DNA of 18,908 nt from Ruminococcaceae bacterium UBA6392 (GTDB lineage Bacteria; Bacillota; Clostridia; Oscillospirales; Acutalibacteraceae). Below are positions 15,251 through 18,908 of this stretch, one piece after another. The DNA lies in the NCBI GenBank assembly GCA_002438685.1, contig DJQG01000157.1, forward strand, positions 5,248-24,155. The letters are read 5' to 3'. How positions within the stretch are numbered: position 1 is the stretch's first letter; the number at the start of each line of letters is the position of its first letter. Below the pieces are notes generated by a model, which was not told where the DNA came from, did no database searches, and saw only the letters and a program-made list of their open reading frames with translations. The translations under genes and the position numbers were made by a program.

Positions 15251-15862
15251 TTACCCCTGCTTTGAAAACTCGCACCCGCAGTAGTTCTGTCTGTATAGAT
15301 CATACTGTTTTGAGAGCTCTATCGAGCGCTTGTAGCCCTCGCGCTTTTTGAAATCTGCGGGCAGGTGGCGCACTCCGTATTTTTCGCCCATCTCCTCGCC
15401 GATGCGGTTGAGTATCTGCGAATTCTTGTGCGGGCTCACGGAGAGGGTGGTCGTGAAATAGTCAAAGCCGTGCTCCTTCGCCTCCTGAGCTGTGCGCTCG
15501 AGCCGCAGATAAAAGCACTTTTCGCACCGTGAGCCGCCCTCGCGCTCTTGCTCATATCCCTTTGCCGCGTTGGTGAACTGCGTGTGGTCGTATTCACATT
15601 CGAGCATTTTTACATTGTGCTCCGCGGGCAGGAGAGATATTATCCTGCGCTGTTCGCTGAGACGATGTTCATATTCCTCTGCGGGGTAGATGTTCGGGTT
15701 GAAGTAGAGCACGGTGACATCAAAATATTTTGTCAGATATTCGAGCACATAACTGCTGCACGGTCCGCAGCAGCTGTGCAGCAGCAGGGACGGCACGCGC
15801 CCCTGCTTTTTTATCTCATCAATTTCGCGGTCGAGTTCGAGCTGATAGTTGGTTTTGTTCAT
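15251..15862 (-). CDS. queH: Epoxyqueuosine reductase QueH
   Basis: A 203-residue cytoplasmic protein of the DUF208/QueH family, which reduces epoxyqueuosine to queuosine at tRNA position 34, the last step of queuosine synthesis, and replaces the unrelated QueG in many Clostridia. The N-terminal motif LLLHSCCGPCSSYVLEYL carries Cys31, Cys32 and Cys35; further conserved cysteines are Cys113 and Cys116 (SRCEKCFYLRL), and Cys195 and Cys197 (NYCGCEFS) at the C-terminus. These supply iron-sulfur and metal ligands in the family. FNPNIYPAEEYEHRL and TLSVSPHKN are also typical. The frame extends to 15910, but ATG 15862 has CGGAGG (15875-15870) seven bases ahead and starts the conserved protein. It follows the ferredoxin-like gene on the same strand and may have its own promoter. 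Confidence 0.95.
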   Translation of the reverse strand: MNKTNYQLELDREIDEIKKQGRVPSLLLHSCCGPCSSYVLEYLTKYFDVTVLYFNPNIYPAEEYEHRLSEQRRIISLLPAEHNVKMLECEYDHTQFTNAAKGYEQEREGGSRCEKCFYLRLERTAQEAKEHGFDYFTTTLSVSPHKNSQILNRIGEEMGEKYGVRHLPADFKKREGYKRSIELSKQYDLYRQNYCGCEFSKQG

Positions 15863-15881
15863 CTCAACGCCTCCGCAGTAT

Positions 15882-15910
15882 ATGATACCGCAAAGGGGCT
15901 GATAAATCAA
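15882..15910 (-). promoter_or_regulatory. Candidate promoter of queH
   Basis: On the - strand, TTGATT (15910-15905) and TATCAT (15887-15882) are 17 bases apart. The leader would be only about 13 bases, just enough for the CGGAGG site. It lies between the ferredoxin stop (15915) and queH, so queH could be read alone or by readthrough. Confidence 0.45.
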
Positions 15911-15914
15911 CCGC

Positions 15915-16613
15915 TCAGTCGAGGATACGCCCGTCGGTCGATATCGTCACAACCTGCCACGGAATGAATTTGCCGCTGTTCTGCAATGCGGTTTTGGCGG
16001 CATATTCGAGCCCGCCGCAGCAGGGGACATCCATTCTGACGACTGTCACGGACTTTATATTGTTGTTCGCGATTATCTCCGTCAGCTTCTCGGAATAATC
16101 GACGCTGTCGAGCTTCGGACATCCGACAAGAGTTATGTGGCCTTTGATGAATTTTTCGTGGAACGCCGCATAGGCGTAGGCGGTGCAGTCGGCGGCGATG
16201 AGCAGCTTTGCGCCGTCAAAATAGGGCGCGTTCACCGGCACGAGCTTTATCTGAACCGGCCACTGGCGCAGTCGGCTCTGCATTTCGGCGGGCTGCGCCG
16301 ACGGGGTGTTTTCCTCGCGGTTCATCGTCATGAGCCGCGACCCCGGACATCCGCCGTGATGTCCGCCGAGCTTTTTCTTCATCATGTTTTCTTTGACCGC
16401 TTCGGCGTTGTAGGCGGCGGCCTCGCGCTCGACAAAAGTTATCGCGCCTGTGGGGCACGCGGGCAGGCAGTCGCCGAGCCCGTCGCAGTAGTCGTCACGC
16501 ATGAGCTTGGCTTTGCCGTTGACCATGGCAATCGCGCCCTCATGGCAGGCGGCGGCGCAAGCTCCGCAGCCGTTGCATTTTTCTTCGTCAATATGGATTA
16601 TTCTGCGCTTCAT
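15915..16613 (-). CDS. Ferredoxin-like iron-sulfur protein with extra cysteine-rich C-terminal domain
   Basis: A 232-residue protein from ATG 16613, with CGGAGG (16626-16621) seven bases ahead; the longer open frame upstream overlaps the divergent regulator. The N-terminus is a 2x[4Fe-4S] ferredoxin fold: the first cluster has CNGCGACAAAC (Cys13, 16, 19, 23). The second, CDGLGDCLPACP (Cys43, 49, 53), lacks the cysteine expected at 46 (Leu), so it may hold a [3Fe-4S] cluster or use another ligand. After a linker with HHGGCPGS comes a domain of about 110 residues with conserved-looking cysteines in ADCTAY, VGCPKLDS and VPCCGGLEYA. Similar proteins are found in anaerobes next to Crp/Fnr-type regulators, as here. 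A role in redox sensing or electron transfer under stress is plausible; the partner is unknown. Confidence 0.9.
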   Translation of the reverse strand: MKRRIIHIDEEKCNGCGACAAACHEGAIAMVNGKAKLMRDDYCDGLGDCLPACPTGAITFVEREAAAYNAEAVKENMMKKKLGGHHGGCPGSRLMTMNREENTPSAQPAEMQSRLRQWPVQIKLVPVNAPYFDGAKLLIAADCTAYAYAAFHEKFIKGHITLVGCPKLDSVDYSEKLTEIIANNNIKSVTVVRMDVPCCGGLEYAAKTALQNSGKFIPWQVVTISTDGRILD

Positions 16614-16646
16614 AAAAATTCCTCCGAGCGTAAAATTTGTTTTTTC

Positions 16647-16675
16647 TTGACCTGACGCGTTTATTATAGTAGAAT
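16647..16675 (+). promoter_or_regulatory. Promoter of the Crp/Fnr-type regulator gene
   Basis: TTGACC (16647-16652) and TAGAAT (16670-16675) are 17 bases apart, with a start point expected near 16682 and ATG at 16719. The palindrome at 16691-16704 therefore lies just downstream of the start, a position suited to autorepression. Confidence 0.7.
16663..16668 (-). promoter_or_regulatory. -10 box (TATAAT) of the ferredoxin-like gene
   Basis: A perfect TATAAT reads on the - strand at 16668-16663, placing the start near 16656. The -35 position (16691-16686, CAGTAT) does not resemble consensus, which is usual for promoters that need an activator. It overlaps the regulator's own promoter on the other strand. 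Confidence 0.6.
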
Positions 16676-16690
16676 CGGGACAGAAATACT

Positions 16691-16704
16691 GTTGTAAAAA
16701 CAAC
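16691..16704. promoter_or_regulatory. Inverted repeat GTTGT-N4-ACAAC, candidate Crp/Fnr-type operator
   Basis: A perfect 5-bp inverted repeat with a 4-base spacer, like the TTGAT-N4-ATCAA layout of Fnr boxes but with a different core. Its centre (16697.5) is about 41.5 bases upstream of the predicted start of the divergent ferredoxin-like gene, the standard class II activator position, and about +16 for the regulator gene. The next-door regulator is the obvious candidate ligand; this is inference. Confidence 0.55.
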
Positions 16705-16718
16705 GGAGTGATAAAAAT

Positions 16719-17378
16719 ATGTCGGAAAATTTTGAAAAAATAAAAACAGCACCGCTCTTTTGGGGCATAGAAGAAGCCGAGCTGCCCGAACTGCTCGAAG
16801 CCCTCGATGCGCACAGCCGCAGATATCAAAAGGGCGAAATAATAATGCCCGAGGGCGAAAAGACGGACTCGCTTGGGCTTGTGATGAGCGGGGAAGTGCT
16901 GATAGTGCAGGACGATTTCTGGGGCAACCGCAATATCATGACCCGGATAACTCAGGGCGGAATTTTCGCCGAGTCGTTCGCCTGCACGGGCGAAAAGCTG
17001 ACCGTCGGCGCGGAGGCGGAGAGCGAATGCGAGATAATGCGGCTGAAAGTCGGGCGTGTGCTCGGCTCGTGCCCGAAGTCGTGCGCCGGGCACGCAAAGC
17101 TCGTCGGCAACCTGATATCCGAGCTTGCGCGCAAAAATCTGAATTTCAACTCGAAGCTCGGGCACATGGGCAAGCGCACGACGCGCGAAAAGCTGCTGTC
17201 ATATCTTTCGGCGCAGGCAATGAAGAGCGGAAAAAATGAATTCGACATCCCGTTCGACCGCCAGCAATTGGCGGACTATCTGTGCGTCGACCGCAGCGCA
17301 ATGTCCGCCCAGCTCTGCGCACTCAGGGACGATGGGATATTAGAATTCAGGAAGAATCATTTTGCTTTGCTGCGCTAA
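16719..17378 (+). CDS. Crp/Fnr family transcriptional regulator
   Basis: A 219-residue protein with an N-terminal cyclic-nucleotide-binding-type sensor domain (about 13-115, with the jelly-roll features YQKGEIIMPEGEKTDSLGLVMSGEV and GGIFAESFAC), a dimerisation helix (about 120-150) and a C-terminal winged helix (about 153-219). The recognition part is FDRQQLADYLCVDRSAMSAQLCALRDDG. There is no N-terminal cysteine cluster as in true Fnr; Cys89, Cys104, Cys118 and Cys122 are scattered, so the sensed signal is open. GGAG (16705-16708) sits 10 bases before ATG 16719, directly after the candidate operator. Divergent from the ferredoxin-like gene, which it probably controls. No terminator is evident behind it. 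Confidence 0.92.
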   Translation: MSENFEKIKTAPLFWGIEEAELPELLEALDAHSRRYQKGEIIMPEGEKTDSLGLVMSGEVLIVQDDFWGNRNIMTRITQGGIFAESFACTGEKLTVGAEAESECEIMRLKVGRVLGSCPKSCAGHAKLVGNLISELARKNLNFNSKLGHMGKRTTREKLLSYLSAQAMKSGKNEFDIPFDRQQLADYLCVDRSAMSAQLCALRDDGILEFRKNHFALLR

Positions 17379-17421
17379 GTCCAATCACTGTCCGATAAAA
17401 TACCCACTGAAAAAGAAACAC

Positions 17422-17450
17422 TTGACAGAAAAATATAAAAGTAATATTAT
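17422..17450 (+). promoter_or_regulatory. Promoter of the LRR protein gene
   Basis: A perfect TTGACA (17422-17427) and TATTAT (17445-17450) are 17 bases apart, leaving about 38 bases of leader before ATG 17495. It lies in the gap after the regulator gene, so the LRR gene is probably a separate unit. Confidence 0.8.
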
Positions 17451-17494
17451 TGAATCGGCAATAATACGGCAGAAATATGTTTGGAGGAGATAAA

Positions 17495-18908
17495 ATGAAG
17501 CGAAAAAATATTTTCAAATCCCTGCTTGCCGCCGCGATGGCACTGACAATGATATTCGGTGCCGCGCCCCTGAGCGGCTTCGCCGGCATCAGCCTGCCGC
17601 TGTTTTCAATGAAGGCGGAGGCAGCGACTATAACCGGAACCACGGAAGATGGGCTTTTTGAGTATGTGTTAGTAGGACAGTGGACTGGTGGTTCCCAATA
17701 TCGATATACAGCAACGATAACCCGTTGTAATAAGGATGCTTCGGGCGAGATTACTATTCCCGAAACAATAGGAGAATGTGAAGTTAAACAGATAGGCAAT
17801 CGCGCCTTTTCCGATTGCACGGGAATTACAAGTATAGTAATTCCCGACAGCGTTACGGAAATAGGTTCTTACGCCTTCTCCGGCTGTACAAGCCTTGCAG
17901 AAATAACCGTTTCACCGGATAATCAAAACTATTCGAGCGTTGACGGTGTGCTATTCAGCAAGGATGTAAGCAAGCTGATAGTATATCCCAAAGGTAACGG
18001 ACGCAGCATATATACCGTTCCCGACGGCGTTGCACAGATAAGCGGTTTCGCCTTCTCGGGCTGCACAAGCCTTAAAGAGATAACGATACCTGACAGTGTG
18101 ACGGAAATAGGCGAGTGTGCTTTCTCCAGTTGCACATCGCTCTCGAAAGTAGATTTGCCAAAGAAGCTGACAACAATAGAAGCCGGAACTTTCCGCGACT
18201 GCACAGGACTTAAAGAAATAGTAATACCTGACAGTGTGACGGAAATAAAAAGCAAGTACGGCTATGATACATATTATGGAGCCTTCTTCGGCTGTACATC
18301 GCTCTCAAAAGTGAAGCTTTCAAATAACCTTACGAGAATAGGTGATGGGGCTATGTCCGTAGGTGAAGGAACTTTTTCCGGTTGCACAAGTCTTGCAGAG
18401 ATAACCATACCGGATAGCGTTACATCAATAACTTCTTCTGCATTCTATGGTTGTACAAGTCTAAAAGAGATTATAATACCTGACAGTGTTACGAGAATAA
18501 GTTGGAGTGCCTTCTCCGGCTGCACATCACTCTCAAAAGTAAAACTTTCAAATAATCTGACAGAAATAGCCTGGGATACTTTCTCCGGCTGCACAAGCCT
18601 AAAAGAGATCGTAATCCCAGACAGTGTAACGGAAATTTACGATTCTGCCTTCTCTGGTTGTACATCACTCTCGAAAGTGAAACTTTCAAATAATCTGACG
18701 GAAATAGGGAGCAAAGCTTTTTCCGGTTGTACAAGCCTTAAAGAGATAATTATACCTGATAGTGTAACAAAAATTGGAGCGGGCATATATGACGGTTCAC
18801 GCGGCTATGTTTTCTCCAACTGCACAAGCCTTGAGTCCATAACAATAGGCAGCGGAGTTGAAAGTTTGGGCAATGGGTGGATAGATTCCTGCCGCAGGCT
18901 TGCGAACA
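17495..18908 (+). CDS. Secreted leucine-rich-repeat protein, LRR_5/BspA type (3' end outside window)
   Basis: The frame opens at ATG 17495, with GGAGGAG (17483-17489) ahead, and stays open for 471 codons to the window edge. Residues 1-43 are a long signal peptide (KRK start, hydrophobic 9-26, likely cleavage after AEA). A short divergent region (45-100) leads into at least eleven LRR_5 repeats of about 23 residues with the core AFSGCTSLKEI-IPDSVTEI. Several repeats alternate between that form and a second form, CTSLSKVKLSNNLTEI, so the DNA repeats with a period of 138 bases around 18511-18750. BspA-like proteins of gut and oral bacteria are surface or secreted adhesins; no anchor can be seen because the end is missing. 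Most Cys lie in the GCTSL turn. Repeats differ mainly at silent positions. Confidence 0.93.
   Translation, partial: MKRKNIFKSLLAAAMALTMIFGAAPLSGFAGISLPLFSMKAEAATITGTTEDGLFEYVLVGQWTGGSQYRYTATITRCNKDASGEITIPETIGECEVKQIGNRAFSDCTGITSIVIPDSVTEIGSYAFSGCTSLAEITVSPDNQNYSSVDGVLFSKDVSKLIVYPKGNGRSIYTVPDGVAQISGFAFSGCTSLKEITIPDSVTEIGECAFSSCTSLSKVDLPKKLTTIEAGTFRDCTGLKEIVIPDSVTEIKSKYGYDTYYGAFFGCTSLSKVKLSNNLTRIGDGAMSVGEGTFSGCTSLAEITIPDSVTSITSSAFYGCTSLKEIIIPDSVTRISWSAFSGCTSLSKVKLSNNLTEIAWDTFSGCTSLKEIVIPDSVTEIYDSAFSGCTSLSKVKLSNNLTEIGSKAFSGCTSLKEIIIPDSVTKIGAGIYDGSRGYVFSNCTSLESITIGSGVESLGNGWIDSCRRLAN

Noticed and set aside
17800..18800. Repeated DNA at the right end as a CRISPR array or tandem non-coding repeat
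   Set aside because: The repeats are an open, in-frame series of leucine-rich repeats with silent-site variation and no constant spacer pattern.

Overview
The window looks like a chromosomal piece of a gut-type Clostridia (Bacillota), most plausibly an Oscillospiraceae/Ruminococcaceae relative. This is inferred from gene content (an mgl-type sugar ABC transporter, GH38 and GH20 glycosidases, a BspA-type LRR surface protein, QueH), strong AGGAGG-type ribosome binding sites, sigma-A-like promoters with 17-bp spacers, and a tRNA gene that encodes its own CCA. Base composition is mixed: the glycosidase genes are GC-rich, while the helicase, fic and LRR genes are visibly more AT-rich.

Layout. (1) 1-4583, + strand: the 3' end of a galactose/glucose-type sugar uptake operon (mglB fragment, mglA, mglC), followed in the same direction by a small membrane-anchored InlB B-repeat protein and a YghZ-like aldo/keto reductase, then a hairpin terminator. 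(2) 4825-7557, - strand: a large SF1 helicase fused to a DUF2726/Vsr-like nuclease domain, AT-rich, with its own promoter. (3) 7678-7817, - strand: tRNA-Ser(CGA) with promoter and terminator. (4) 7944-12728, - strand: GH38 alpha-mannosidase and GH20 beta-N-acetylhexosaminidase, both apparently cytoplasmic, fitting breakdown of imported glycan pieces; each seems to have its own promoter and terminator. (5) 12800-13906: a DUF1003 membrane protein (-) and a divergent small cupin (+). (6) 13911-15237: a Fic (AMPylator-type) gene with a consensus promoter and three 10-bp tandem repeats in its leader, enclosed by two 46-bp direct repeats that differ at one base. (7) 15251-17378: queH (-), a two-cluster ferredoxin-like protein (-) and a divergent Crp/Fnr-type regulator (+) that share one short control region with a candidate operator. 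(8) 17495-end, + strand: a secreted LRR_5/BspA-like protein that runs off the window.

The most notable points are the fic gene inside a 46-bp direct repeat whose second copy encodes the last codons of fic; the helicase-nuclease fusion as a candidate single-gene defence system; the single Crp/Fnr-type palindrome placed at about -41.5 for the ferredoxin gene and just downstream of the start for the regulator; and the B-repeat protein inside a sugar-transport operon. No CRISPR array, insertion sequence, phage gene, rRNA or origin was seen.
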